Assembly: GCF_001761485.1 (NCBI RefSeq)
Contig: NC_090774.1
Location: 1,116,001 to 1,180,000, forward strand
Direction of reading: 5' to 3'
Length of the DNA: 64,000 nt
DNA from: Yarrowia lipolytica
Lineage: Eukaryota; Ascomycota; Dipodascomycetes; Dipodascales
Shown: piece by piece, positions 1-9,634 of the stretch
Numbering within the stretch: the stretch's first letter is position 1
How the letters are laid out: each line of letters begins with the position of its first letter
Translations under genes and position numbers: made by a program
Notes under the pieces: model-generated
Told to the model about the DNA's origin: nothing
Seen by the model: only the letters and a program-made list of their open reading frames with translations
Database searches by the model: none

Positions 1-1653
1 TCGGACTTTGGACAGATCTCTATTGACGTGGAGAATCGCCCCAGACGAAAGGTGCGTCATCAGAATACGAAGACGCTCAACCTGCTGTTGTTTGCGCTTC
101 TGATCATTGCAGTGTACTTCATTCTGACACTCACCTTTGGTGGAAACACGGGTCCCAAGGGCAGACCAAGCACGTACAAGTCGCGTGAAAAAATTCTGCT
201 AAATAATGGAACCCATGACTTCCACCCGACTACTCTGGTTATCAGTTTGGATGGATTCCATCCCCATTACATTTCGCCAGAGCTCACTCCTCATCTGGAT
301 AATCTCATGCGAAAGGAGAGCGGTGCTCCCTACATGCTGCCTTCTTTCCCCACTTCGACGTTCCCTAACCACTGGACACTCATCACTGGCTTGTATCCCT
401 CTTCTCATGGAATTGTTGGCAACACGTTTTTCGACCCCGATCTGAACAAGCAGTTTGTGAACACGGACCCCAGTAGGTCGCGTGACGTTGCGTTCTGGGG
501 TGGCGAACCCATCTGGCAGACACTTTCCTACCAGAATGTTTCCACTGCCGTCCACATGTGGCCTGGAAGTGAAGCCAACTGGCTTCCTGAGGATGCTCCA
601 TTAATTGTTGACCCCTTCAACCAGACAGAAGCTTTGTACAAGAAGCTTGATCGACTTACGGAGTGGTTGGATCGACCTATCCAAACCAGACCGGAACTCA
701 TGCTCACTTATGTTCCTACAGTTGATACTCTTGGTCATGTTCATGGCATTTCTGGGTCTGAATTGGAGCAAGGCATTCATGAGGTTGACTTGTTGGTGGG
801 AGCTTTCCGAGAGGCTCTTGACAACCGAAACCTCACTGATGTTGTCAACCTGGTTGTTCTGTCGGATCACGGTATGGCCCCTACCTCTGATGAGCGGCTC
901 ATCTTTTTGGACGATCTCATTGACGTGGGTCAGATTGATCACCTTGACGGCTGGCCACTGGTTGGTCTTCGGCCTGGTAACAACATGACTGAGTCGGAGT
1001 TGTTTAACATTCTCAAGAAGCAGGAGCCCGAGAACGAGTCTTGGAAAGTTTACACTCGAAAGAACCTTCCTGCTCGATGGAACTTTGGTGGAAAGACTGG
1101 GGGACGGTACCAGAACCGTCTTGCTCCTGTTTGGATTATTCCCAAGACTGGCTGGAGTATTCTTACTCATGATGATTACGCCAAAATGGACAACTCATAC
1201 CAACCCCATGGCACACATGGATATGACAACCGGGACATTTTGATGCGTGCTCTCTTCCTGGGATCCGGCCCCTACTTCCCTGATTTCAAGTTTGAGCCTT
1301 TCTCCAATGTGAACGTGTACTCCATTCTGTGCGATACTCTGCATGTGTATCCTTCCAAGAACGATGCTCAGCCTCTGACTAAGGCCTTGGTTCGGCTTAA
1401 TGACGACTGGCAGGACGACAGTGATCTGTACCCCGGTGTGGACTTTTCCACTTCTGTCGTGGAGGGTTCTACCTACGATGAGTTGTACAGAACTGAGGGA
1501 CATGCCAACGGCAGTGTCCCCACCAATGGCCAGGAGCCCAGCAGTCAGAAGGGAGGAAAGAAGCAGAGCTGGGCTGATTATCTGAAGGGCCAGACAAACG
1601 AGGCCATCGACTGGCTTGCCGACAAATGGGCAGGTATTGTCGGACATGACTAG
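1..1653 (+). CDS. Ectonucleotide pyrophosphatase/phosphodiesterase (NPP family), 5' end outside window
   Basis: A type II membrane enzyme expected to cleave nucleotide phosphodiester or pyrophosphate bonds outside the cytosol (vacuole lumen, secretory path or cell surface). The frame is open from base 1, so the start codon lies to the left of the window; the first in-window residues are a basic cytosolic stretch followed by one hydrophobic anchor (LNLLLFALLIIAVYFIL). The alkaline-phosphatase-like fold is shown by the metal ligand in SLDGFHPHY, the nucleophilic threonine in PTSTFPNHW, and the remaining zinc ligands in VDTLGHVHG, LSDHGM and HGTHGYDN, all in family order. About 550 residues are visible, and the catalytic domain looks complete. 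The C-terminal tail is polar and Gly/Lys/Ser-rich. S. cerevisiae NPP1/NPP2 are the nearest known relatives by family; which one it matches cannot be told. The family call is firm. Confidence 0.93.
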   Translation, partial: SDFGQISIDVENRPRRKVRHQNTKTLNLLLFALLIIAVYFILTLTFGGNTGPKGRPSTYKSREKILLNNGTHDFHPTTLVISLDGFHPHYISPELTPHLDNLMRKESGAPYMLPSFPTSTFPNHWTLITGLYPSSHGIVGNTFFDPDLNKQFVNTDPSRSRDVAFWGGEPIWQTLSYQNVSTAVHMWPGSEANWLPEDAPLIVDPFNQTEALYKKLDRLTEWLDRPIQTRPELMLTYVPTVDTLGHVHGISGSELEQGIHEVDLLVGAFREALDNRNLTDVVNLVVLSDHGMAPTSDERLIFLDDLIDVGQIDHLDGWPLVGLRPGNNMTESELFNILKKQEPENESWKVYTRKNLPARWNFGGKTGGRYQNRLAPVWIIPKTGWSILTHDDYAKMDNSYQPHGTHGYDNRDILMRALFLGSGPYFPDFKFEPFSNVNVYSILCDTLHVYPSKNDAQPLTKALVRLNDDWQDDSDLYPGVDFSTSVVEGSTYDELYRTEGHANGSVPTNGQEPSSQKGGKKQSWADYLKGQTNEAIDWLADKWAGIVGHD

Positions 1654-2081
1654 TGGGCGTGCTCGGGTATATAGTGACAATAACATGTATTTATGACACC
1701 ATTATGGTGAGCCAATGGTTGTTGTAGGGTCCATCTCACTCGTCCACTTGTTGGCCGCTGCTGCGAGGATCTAGTGGAGATATATCACTATGCGTGATAA
1801 CAAACCTTGCAGTGGAGTGCATATTTGAGGTGGTATGATGATCTGACGAGGGATTTAACTGGGTATCTGTCTAACAGGTCCTGCTGATGGTTTTTCATTT
1901 GTAAAGCTATTCACTGTTCATCTCGGGGCTGAGTTCTTGGTTTTCCCCAGTTAACTAACTGGTCTCTCAGCATTTCGTTCCTCAAAGTTAAGCTTGATCC
2001 AGCTAGCGCGCCATTAAGAGAGATATATATACCGGAGAAGTCTGCAAGTGGCTCGGACTTAGACTGTTCCTGTGCTGCAAC
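1654..2081. other. Intergenic, 428 bp; promoter of the NIPA gene
   Basis: The spacer between two genes transcribed in the same direction. No ORF or RNA gene is seen. The right end holds the TATA element listed separately. Confidence 0.6.
2024..2031 (+). promoter_or_regulatory. TATA element of the NIPA-type gene
   Basis: TATATATA lies about 50 bp upstream of the ATG at 2082. The position fits a core promoter with a very short leader. It is inferred from sequence and spacing only. Confidence 0.5.
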
Positions 2082-3104
2082 ATGGAGGGCGACAAAAACA
2101 AGTACATTGGCCTGGCGCTGGCCATGTCGTCTTCATTGGCGATAGGAACCTCCTTCATCATCACCAAAAAAGGACTGATGGCTTCCTCGGCACACTCTTC
2201 CGATCCGAGCGACTCCTACGCCTACCTGAGAACCCCGGTATGGTGGGCTGGTATCATCACTATGGCTGTGGGTGAGATTGCCAATTTTGCAGCATACACA
2301 TTTGCCCCTGCCGTTCTCGTCACGCCGCTAGGAGCGCTTTCGGTGATCATTGGAGCTGTTCTGGCGTCCTTCTTCCTCAACGAGAGGCTCGGTTTTCTTG
2401 GATCTGTGGGCTGTGCTATTTGCTTGGTTGGATCTCTGATGATCGTACTCCATGCACCAGCCGATAAAGACGTACAGACTGTGGACGAGATTCTCAATTA
2501 CGCGGTTCAACCGGGGTTTCTGGTCTACGTGTGTATGGTGGCAATATTTGCAGTCTTCATGATCTACCGAGTAGCGCCACGGCTGGGAAGAACCAACCCG
2601 ATGATCTACATCTCAATCTGCTCGTCTGTGGGCTCCATATCTGTTATGAGCATCAAGGCCTTTGGAATCGCCCTCAAGCTGTCTCTAGAAGGAAACAACC
2701 AGTTCACACACCCCTCGACATACCTGTTTCTATTGGTAGTGGCCATCTGCATCGTCACCCAGATGAATTACTTCAACAAGGCTCTCGATCAGTTTGACAC
2801 TAACATCGTTAACCCGCTCTATTACGTCACATTCACCACATGCACTCTAGCAGCTTCGTTCATTCTCTTCCAGGGCTTCAATACAAGTTCACGAGTTGAT
2901 TCATTCTGGTTAATAGCAGGTTTTCTCATCATATTTGCAGGTGTTTATCTCTTGAACGTGTCTAAACAAAACAATATTACATCGTCGCAAGACCAGAGAT
3001 CTACTGATGAGGAGTCGGTGGCAATGACACTATTGAACCATCAAGATGAAGATGATGGATTTGATGTTGACGATGACGATACTGAAATTCTGAGAAACTA
3101 TTAG
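2082..3104 (+). CDS. NIPA-type magnesium transporter (DUF803), 340 aa
   Basis: An integral membrane protein of the NIPA/DUF803 family, whose members carry Mg2+ and are placed in the drug/metabolite transporter superfamily. The N terminus (KNKYIGLALAMSSSLAIGTS) begins the first hydrophobic segment directly, as is usual for the family, and is followed by the conserved FIITKKGL. About nine hydrophobic segments are visible between residues 8 and 295, including AVLVTPLGALSVIIGAVLAS and NPLYYVTFTTCTLAASFILF. The last 40 residues are polar and very acidic (DEDDGFDVDDDD), so probably cytosolic. The start is the first ATG after the TATA box and gives a normal family length. No intron signal is seen. 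Substrate specificity is inferred from the family, not from the sequence. Confidence 0.9.
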   Translation: MEGDKNKYIGLALAMSSSLAIGTSFIITKKGLMASSAHSSDPSDSYAYLRTPVWWAGIITMAVGEIANFAAYTFAPAVLVTPLGALSVIIGAVLASFFLNERLGFLGSVGCAICLVGSLMIVLHAPADKDVQTVDEILNYAVQPGFLVYVCMVAIFAVFMIYRVAPRLGRTNPMIYISICSSVGSISVMSIKAFGIALKLSLEGNNQFTHPSTYLFLLVVAICIVTQMNYFNKALDQFDTNIVNPLYYVTFTTCTLAASFILFQGFNTSSRVDSFWLIAGFLIIFAGVYLLNVSKQNNITSSQDQRSTDEESVAMTLLNHQDEDDGFDVDDDDTEILRNY

Positions 3105-3199
3105 GTTCTTCAAATTACTCACTTGTTGTCATTATACATTAATCTATTACTGTCGTCACTATCATATGGTGTCCAGACACCACCCGCTAAGCCCACGAC

Positions 3200-5524
3200 T
3201 TAACGTCTTCTGTCGAACTCCCGTTTCAACAGCACCTGCAGGTTCTTCACACTCAACACTAGACACTGCAGATCAATCTCGTCTACTTCCTGGTCCGCAA
3301 TCTCCAGCAGATCGTCAATCTTGAAATCAACAGTCACCACGGGATCACTTCGGCCCTTCATCACCAGAGCGAGAACAAAAGTTCCCGGTGCTGGGGAGGC
3401 AATGTAAAACACCAGAGAGGGGCCAACCCGGTTAAGAGGCAGGGAACAGGTCAGAATGACACCATCTCGCATCAACTGCGTGACGTTGTACTTCTTGACC
3501 AGTCCCTCGGAGTACGAGGAAGTGCTTCCTGCGGGGTTCAGAAGAGGATTGGGTGTCGTGGCGGTCGTAGTATCGTCCTGCACAATCTTTCTGTCCTTCT
3601 TTGAACCAGTGTGGGATCGCACGTTGTTGAGGTACGACCTGTATGTGTCTAGCTGGCTTCGAAGGTACTCGTTCTGCTCAGTGATCACTCGGTAGACAGT
3701 CTCCAGAGAAACGGCCTCCTGCTCCACAGAATCCTGCAGTGAGCCCAGCTGGCTCAGTTCGTTTTCAATTTCAGAAACAAGCACAAATTTGTCGTCATCT
3801 GCGTACTCGTCCTTGTCCATCTCATCGAGCAAATCCAGCGCCTTAATACCTCGCTTAATGACACCAGAATCATCCACGGAACTCGAAGCAGCAAAGTCAG
3901 CAATGCTTCTGAGTCGTAGAGGACGTGTGAGAATGGGATGACCGGGGGGGAAGGCTCGAATGATGTTAATGAGAATGGTTTTGAGCTCCATGAAGACCAC
4001 ATCAGACCTGGAAATGTCAGGAAGCAAACTGAGACCATTGTATGCCCCAGAATCAGAATGAGACTCGTTCAGAACAGAAGCTTCCCACTGAGAAAAGAGA
4101 GAGAGGTCAATGGTAGCATTCTGGGCTCGAGGAACAAGAGCGGGACAGGTTCCAAGATCTCCCATAACCTTTTGAAGATGAACATCCTTAGTATCTGAAA
4201 TATACTTGACCAGCAACCCGTGCATGCCGTAGATTTCGTTCAGAGTGATGGAAATAGACAGATCTTTCTTCGATAACGCAATGTACTGATCCATCTCGAG
4301 AGACTCGTAGAAGTCGGGCACCTCACACAGCTCGTTGAGAAACTTGTTGACTCTGTTCTTGTTCACCTCCAGAAATGGCGTCAACGATGCCATATAGGGC
4401 TCCTTTGAAGTAGTGGGTTTGTTTGCAATGTTCTGAAGAACCTTGGCCACCAGTGTGAGGGTTCTTCGACAGTTAGCATCATTGGGCAGTTTGTCTATCA
4501 ACATGTAAGTCTGAGGAGAGACAATGGCAGGATTGATGAATCTGAGGAAGAAGAAAGCTCCAATGAGCGAGCAGACTGAAGCATCGGGAGCATCGGGGTA
4601 CTTTCTTCGTGCCAGACCTCGAATCTGTTTACAGATCCATCGAATACCGTAAGGAACGATGCTCTTGGAGTTGATGATCGTCGAAAGAACGTTCTCACAG
4701 ATAGCTTCGAGCGTCCTGAGACGTGGCTCAATGATTGCAATGACCTCGGGGTTCTCAGCAGCCTGATCCATCGTCATATCTGGAGCAGAGTCCGTCTCTA
4801 TGAGCACTCTCATTGGGTTGATTTCGAGAGTCTGGGGATTAGAAATGATGTCATTGAGGCAATGAGACAGTGTTTCTCTCAGGTACGACTGACCAGGACC
4901 TCGTCTAGTGTAGGTAGTCATCATTCTGGAAACAGGAGTGTTGGCTCTTAGTAAGGACGAGAACTCCAGAGTGGTATCAAATTGGTAGGCCAGCACAGCT
5001 TGGAACATGGATAGCAGCAGGTGCTCTTCTCGCTGTTCGTACTGGTTTCCGTAGATGGTGAACATGACGGTTTGCAGAAGAGAATCAATCTCAGTCATAC
5101 TGACCAGAGTACACAGAGATGCAATATGTTTGGGTTCTGATTGCAGCAGAAAGAAGAGATTCGAGTATAGATCCGTCTTTTTTCTGTCGGGGAAACTCGT
5201 TTCGCTGATAGCTTCGTGTTCGTCCAGACGAGACGCAATGTCTTTCTGCTCCTCCACACCCATCTTGTTCTGAATGATGAGTGCGATTCGGGTATCCAGA
5301 TACCGCACGTCCTTCTCTAGCACGAAATTATGCTTGGACTGTTCAGAAATCGCAGCCTTTAGGAACCTCAGGTGTTTCTGAGCCTTGGCAAGCGCATCAT
5401 CGATGTCGTCGTCCTTGTCGACTCCACCCATGGACATGTACATTGCCGCGACGGAGAATCGCTTCGATTGCCGTTGCGAGGGAGCCGTGGACGTCCCCGT
5501 TTGTTGTCGTTGCAGGGGTAGCAT
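3200..5524 (-). CDS. Ras GTPase-activating protein, Gap1/GapA type, 774 aa
   Basis: It stimulates GTP hydrolysis by Ras and so would switch Ras signalling off in the cytosol or at the membrane. The protein has an N-terminal helical part with the conserved run QSKHNFVLEKDVRYLD, a central RasGAP domain holding the arginine-finger region (LLRANTPVSRMMTTYTRRGPGQ) and the FFFLRFINPAIVSP signature, then a C-terminal RasGAP_C domain of the kind shared with IQGAPs. Length and order match fission yeast Gap1 rather than the much larger Ira proteins. I start at the ATG at 5524 (context GTCACCATG), because the same frame further upstream has no ATG before a stop. The leader has good splice-like motifs (see findings), so a further 5' exon or a leader intron is possible. 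Confidence 0.9.
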   Translation of the reverse strand: MLPLQRQQTGTSTAPSQRQSKRFSVAAMYMSMGGVDKDDDIDDALAKAQKHLRFLKAAISEQSKHNFVLEKDVRYLDTRIALIIQNKMGVEEQKDIASRLDEHEAISETSFPDRKKTDLYSNLFFLLQSEPKHIASLCTLVSMTEIDSLLQTVMFTIYGNQYEQREEHLLLSMFQAVLAYQFDTTLEFSSLLRANTPVSRMMTTYTRRGPGQSYLRETLSHCLNDIISNPQTLEINPMRVLIETDSAPDMTMDQAAENPEVIAIIEPRLRTLEAICENVLSTIINSKSIVPYGIRWICKQIRGLARRKYPDAPDASVCSLIGAFFFLRFINPAIVSPQTYMLIDKLPNDANCRRTLTLVAKVLQNIANKPTTSKEPYMASLTPFLEVNKNRVNKFLNELCEVPDFYESLEMDQYIALSKKDLSISITLNEIYGMHGLLVKYISDTKDVHLQKVMGDLGTCPALVPRAQNATIDLSLFSQWEASVLNESHSDSGAYNGLSLLPDISRSDVVFMELKTILINIIRAFPPGHPILTRPLRLRSIADFAASSSVDDSGVIKRGIKALDLLDEMDKDEYADDDKFVLVSEIENELSQLGSLQDSVEQEAVSLETVYRVITEQNEYLRSQLDTYRSYLNNVRSHTGSKKDRKIVQDDTTTATTPNPLLNPAGSTSSYSEGLVKKYNVTQLMRDGVILTCSLPLNRVGPSLVFYIASPAPGTFVLALVMKGRSDPVVTVDFKIDDLLEIADQEVDEIDLQCLVLSVKNLQVLLKREFDRRR

Positions 5525-7848
5525 GGTGACTGTCTGTGGTGTGGTTGCGGGGATCTGTCGGTGTAGAAGGTTAGGATTGCCGTACTTCAAGCTTGTCTAG
5601 CTTCAGCTTGCCGTGGAGATTCTCGTAGATGTCTTCGAAACCCAACAGGAATGGTTTCTGGAACTGACTCAAAAAATCGTTGTAGAAGTGGATTTTGTCT
5701 ATCGTAGATTGCCGTGGCAATTGGTGATGGGTCGCTTACTTGAATAATGTCGATGCAAGTTATTCAAACACACTCAAAATCAATCACAATGCTTCTGTGT
5801 TAGTAGAACTGAGTACTACCGTGTGGAATCTCGCGTGAGAGGCGTTTAGTGGGGATGGTGGGGTTGTCTGCGTTTGAACCGAGGTGCATGGTGACCCATC
5901 AAAGTGTGAACACAAGATGAGAATGATGACATGATCGATGGTGAGGGGGGGAAGGGGCTTTGGGATGCCATAAAGGAGAATGTTTGTGTAACGTTGTATC
6001 ACATATTCTTCTGTTTGTGAAACCCATGGTCTGTCTGTCTCTCTTCTCTCTTCTGTTGCGTCTTCCAAAATCACACCCTTCAACCACCCTTGCGAAGGAC
6101 CTGGTTCAACCGCGTCTCAAACAGCGTTTTTCTTGTCACTGGACCCGTCACATGATATTTCCTTGACCGAATACACTCACGTTTCTCCGAATCCGTTTGT
6201 GAAATCGAAGTTGGGCGATTCCGTTCAAATCCGTCTCTGTCGCGTGAAGATGATTTCACGGAGTCACGTCGTTTCCAGAGTTACCAACTCTAGTGGGTTT
6301 AACTCAACCTTCGTGATCGAACCTAAACCTCCAGCTTCCAAATTGGGATGTGTAAGTAAGTATGAGGGTAGCGGTGGATGATACGAGTTCAGGTAGAGTG
6401 CCGAGGTGAAAAAGAGGTGTCTGTGTGGAAGATTGACGTTACTGTCTGTGTGCCTGGACCCTCTACAGCCCCCATCACTCATAACTCCGTTCATAACCTC
6501 TCACTTATGACTGCCTTTCTACCCCTATTCTCCTCTGACATAATTACCCTTCCGTCGTCCCTATCCTTGGTTGGTACAGTAGCTCTCTCACAGTGTACGA
6601 GCGAGTACGTACGGTACGATAGATACATACAGTAATAGTGTGCCACACAACCCGCATCCTAGTCGCAAACACTATCTTGTTAGCAGCAGCCAACCCCTTT
6701 AATCACGTGATGCAGATCTAAAAGCGGCCGGCCCCAGATCTGGACCAATGCGCTGTTTTGGCGGTGAAAAGTCGGCGGATTTGGAATTGGGAAAGACGGA
6801 AATGCTGAGAACGTGCGGGAGAACCCATTACGCAAGTGCCCTTACTTGTACTTGTACATCCCCGGTACCTTGTAACATTCCTTTGACCACTCCCCACAAT
6901 GCCAGATTAAGTTGCGACAAAGAGAGCCATAATATGTCGTTTAATGTGGACTAACATGGTCTAATATGGTCTAAATATGATCTAATATGGTGGAATAACA
7001 AGATACAGGGGGTGGGGTGGATGATGACTTCTTGTCGGCGGTGCATACTAGTCCACATTGACATTTTCTCTTAGGGCTGGTAGTTGTGCTCGGGGCTACT
7101 GGTCAGTCTTGACTGCGCCAATATCCCCAAACCGTCGCGTGAATTTTCCTTTTATTATATACTCGTAAACGCACTCTACTCCTGACACAACGGCACATCT
7201 ACCCCTATACGATCGACAGAGTTTATCTATAACAAAATGTGAAACGCGCCGGCGGAGGGAGTGGAGTGGAGTGGAAGGAGGTGTCACGTGGACGAATATT
7301 AGTTGGTGGGTGAGATATGTTACGAGTATCGTTCTCTTATTTGTACGGGAGTTCGGCCTAGTGATTCACGATGCACGTGTTGTACTAGTGGTGATAACCG
7401 GACCGCCGCTAACTAAAGAGACATGTTCTGATCAACATTGACAGGGCTGAAGATCTGCGATTTTTGATACCAAAAAACTTGATTCTGGCTTTGACGATGA
7501 AATGTGAAACACTAAGAGGAGGTGATATGAAGACCTGGCTGAAGCTGACCCTGTCGGATTCGAGGACGCTGTCTGAAGTGTTTGAGAGTAAACATGGTGT
7601 GATACGCACAGTGAATGTTTGACTTGAGGTGCGGAAACTACTGGTGTATCTAATGGGGTGGATCAATAAGTTTGTGTAGAACGTACTACACACAATTTGA
7701 AGGAGAAAGTCCTTGTGTCCATATCATTACTGGCACAACATCTTCAAATAAATGATCATATCCTAGACGAGTCGTTTACCGAGTCGCCTCGTCAAGTCAA
7801 GCCACTACTTATAGCTATACCACGTCAGTCGAGACACCCGTTCTCTTT

Positions 7849-7910
7849 CAATTTAACCGTTATTCAGTCAATTTAACCGTTATTCAGTCAATTTAAACCG
7901 TTTATTCAGT
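7849..7910. repeat. Tandem repeat, 20-bp unit, 3 copies
   Basis: Two identical copies of CAATTTAACCGTTATTCAGT (7849-7868, 7869-7888) are followed by a third copy expanded by two single-base insertions (7889-7910). It lies 52 bp upstream of the poly(A) run. Confidence 0.9.
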
Positions 7911-7962
7911 CCAATTGAAAACCATTTCTTGTATTCAAGAGATCCCTGAACTCCTATGAATG

Positions 7963-7991
<29 letters not shown>
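7963..7991. repeat. Poly(A) run, 29 nt
   Basis: Twenty-nine consecutive A residues. It could be plain slippage DNA, a nucleosome-excluding tract, or the tail of an old retroposed sequence; no LINE-like coding sequence is visible upstream. Confidence 0.9.
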
Positions 7992-7993
<2 letters not shown>

Positions 7994-8268
7994 CCGACAC
8001 AAAAAATACAAACAAAAACCGCACTGAAGTTAGCGGCCGGAGAACACCCTCAAAACTGAAACATCGGTAGATAACATGTTGATTGTTAGCCCGATTAGTT
8101 ACTCCAATTGGTCACTTATATTCTGTCTCTATGTCTCGTAAGTCCCATAATCATGTCAGTTACTGGCTCAGTCTACTCGTACTTATCAGTAACACCACAC
8201 TCACACCAATAACCTAAATCTAGAACATATCTCTTCAGCCGCACCATAGTGGTCCTTCCATTACCAAT

Positions 8269-8476
8269 CACGTGGCCAACCCGCTTGTTCATCATCCCAT
8301 ATCTATTACCCAAGTCACGTGAAAAGTCACGTTTTCTCTACCCGAACTCAAATTCTCGCATTGTCCACTTTTTCTCACCGAAAACCACGTGGGCAAGCCA
8401 CATTGCGCCCAAACTGTCAGACACGATGATGATCTCCATATGTCGGTCACATCGGTGTGCCACGTGATCGCACGTG
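8269..8476. promoter_or_regulatory. Cluster of five CACGTG boxes
   Basis: CACGTG cores lie at 8269-8274, 8316-8321, 8386-8391, 8461-8466 and 8471-8476, so five sites fall within 208 bp. CACGTG is the binding core of bHLH factors such as Cbf1, which controls sulfur-amino-acid genes in other yeasts. The cluster is 1.2-1.4 kb upstream of the cystathionine beta-synthase start, so the link to that gene is an inference. Confidence 0.4.
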
Positions 8477-8946
8477 AAATCACACGCCACCGTACAAATC
8501 GTATGAGCGTCAAGTTGACTATCTCACATATATGTGACAAGACAGCGCTTTGGTTTAAGAGATTTAGATCGATGTTATGTACAGTAAAGTAGCATTGAAA
8601 AATCGTAACATTGTATTGTAAAATAAGCACGTCCTTGTTTATGGAGAGTCTTAACGACACACTCTAAGTCGGCGAATAATGCTTGAATTTTGTTTCTGCC
8701 AAGATATATTGAGTCTCCAGATCTAGAGGAATCGAACAATGCCCCTAAATTTCCATTTATCCCTTCGTAGGACCCAGTTTATGCATCGTGAAAAATTCAT
8801 CTAGGTTCAACTAAAATTTACATGATCCATGTATGTCACTTTTATGTATATATGTGCGTGGGCTGTATTGGAAAGTTCCAGCGCATGCCCCAACCACGAG
8901 ATTTGGTGGATGTTTCCGCCAGTTTGGAGAGTATATCATCAGAACT

Positions 8947-8960
8947 GAATCACGTGATTC
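8947..8960. promoter_or_regulatory. Palindromic Cbf1-like site GAATCACGTGATTC
   Basis: A perfect 14-bp inverted repeat centred on CACGTG, 675 bp upstream of the cystathionine beta-synthase ATG. It contains TCACGTGA, the preferred Cbf1 core in yeasts. Function is inferred. Confidence 0.45.
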
Positions 8961-9431
8961 ATCTGGAGTTGGTTATTTCCACTGGGTTACTTGTCTCTGA
9001 ATTTGGAGCGTTTCAATGTGTCCATCTTCTTTATCATAGTTCAATAGCCGTTAACCGACCATGAATGTGGAAATACAGCAGTATCGAGTCTACAGGATGA
9101 GTACTTAAATAAGATGCATTTCGGTAGATTCAATGAATTTGCAAGGATTCGATGACTCCAATGATACCATTCACAGCCAAAACGCAGTAGCTTTGATCCA
9201 CATAGAACTCGTCAACATTGCCAATATATACTTAGAAGACAAATACGGAGGTTCAATTATGACATTCAATATATCATTCGAATCGTCGTGATCTCCTCTT
9301 TCATTTGAGAAATATTGCATATCAATTACAACAAATCTGGATGAGATGCATAGATACTTACACATTTTGATCTAGCCACCAACTGAGGCATTCTAAGAAC
9401 TCCAAAAAAGTTCCAAATCATTACTCGGTGC

Positions 9432-9439
9432 TATATATA
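9432..9439 (+). promoter_or_regulatory. TATA element of the cystathionine beta-synthase gene
   Basis: TATATATA lies 196 bp upstream of the preferred ATG (9635) and 79 bp upstream of an earlier in-frame ATG (9518). It does not by itself decide between the two starts. Confidence 0.5.
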
Positions 9440-9634
9440 CCAATCCCAAAGCTCTTCCCGATAAAATCTACCCCAACACCCCCTCCATAACATCCCCAAT
9501 AAGTTCTCCTCCCACCAATGTGCTCTATAACAACCGGCGATTTAAACTCTAAAAACATGGTAACCTTTTTTCTACACCTGTCCCAAGCCACTTTTCTTCC
9601 TCCACCACACCCTCATATCTTTACAACATACACA

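Larger units (their letters stand above)
5525..9634. other. Long intergenic region, about 4.1 kb, no gene recognised
   Basis: This lies between the divergent starts of the RasGAP and cystathionine beta-synthase genes. All ORFs are short (under about 125 codons) and lack domain-like sequence. It holds splice-like motifs next to the RasGAP start, a 20-bp tandem repeat (7849-7910), a 29-nt poly(A) run (7963-7991), a cluster of CACGTG boxes (8269-8476), a palindromic CACGTG site (8947-8960) and a TATA box (9432-9439). An unrecognised non-coding RNA cannot be excluded. Confidence 0.6.
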
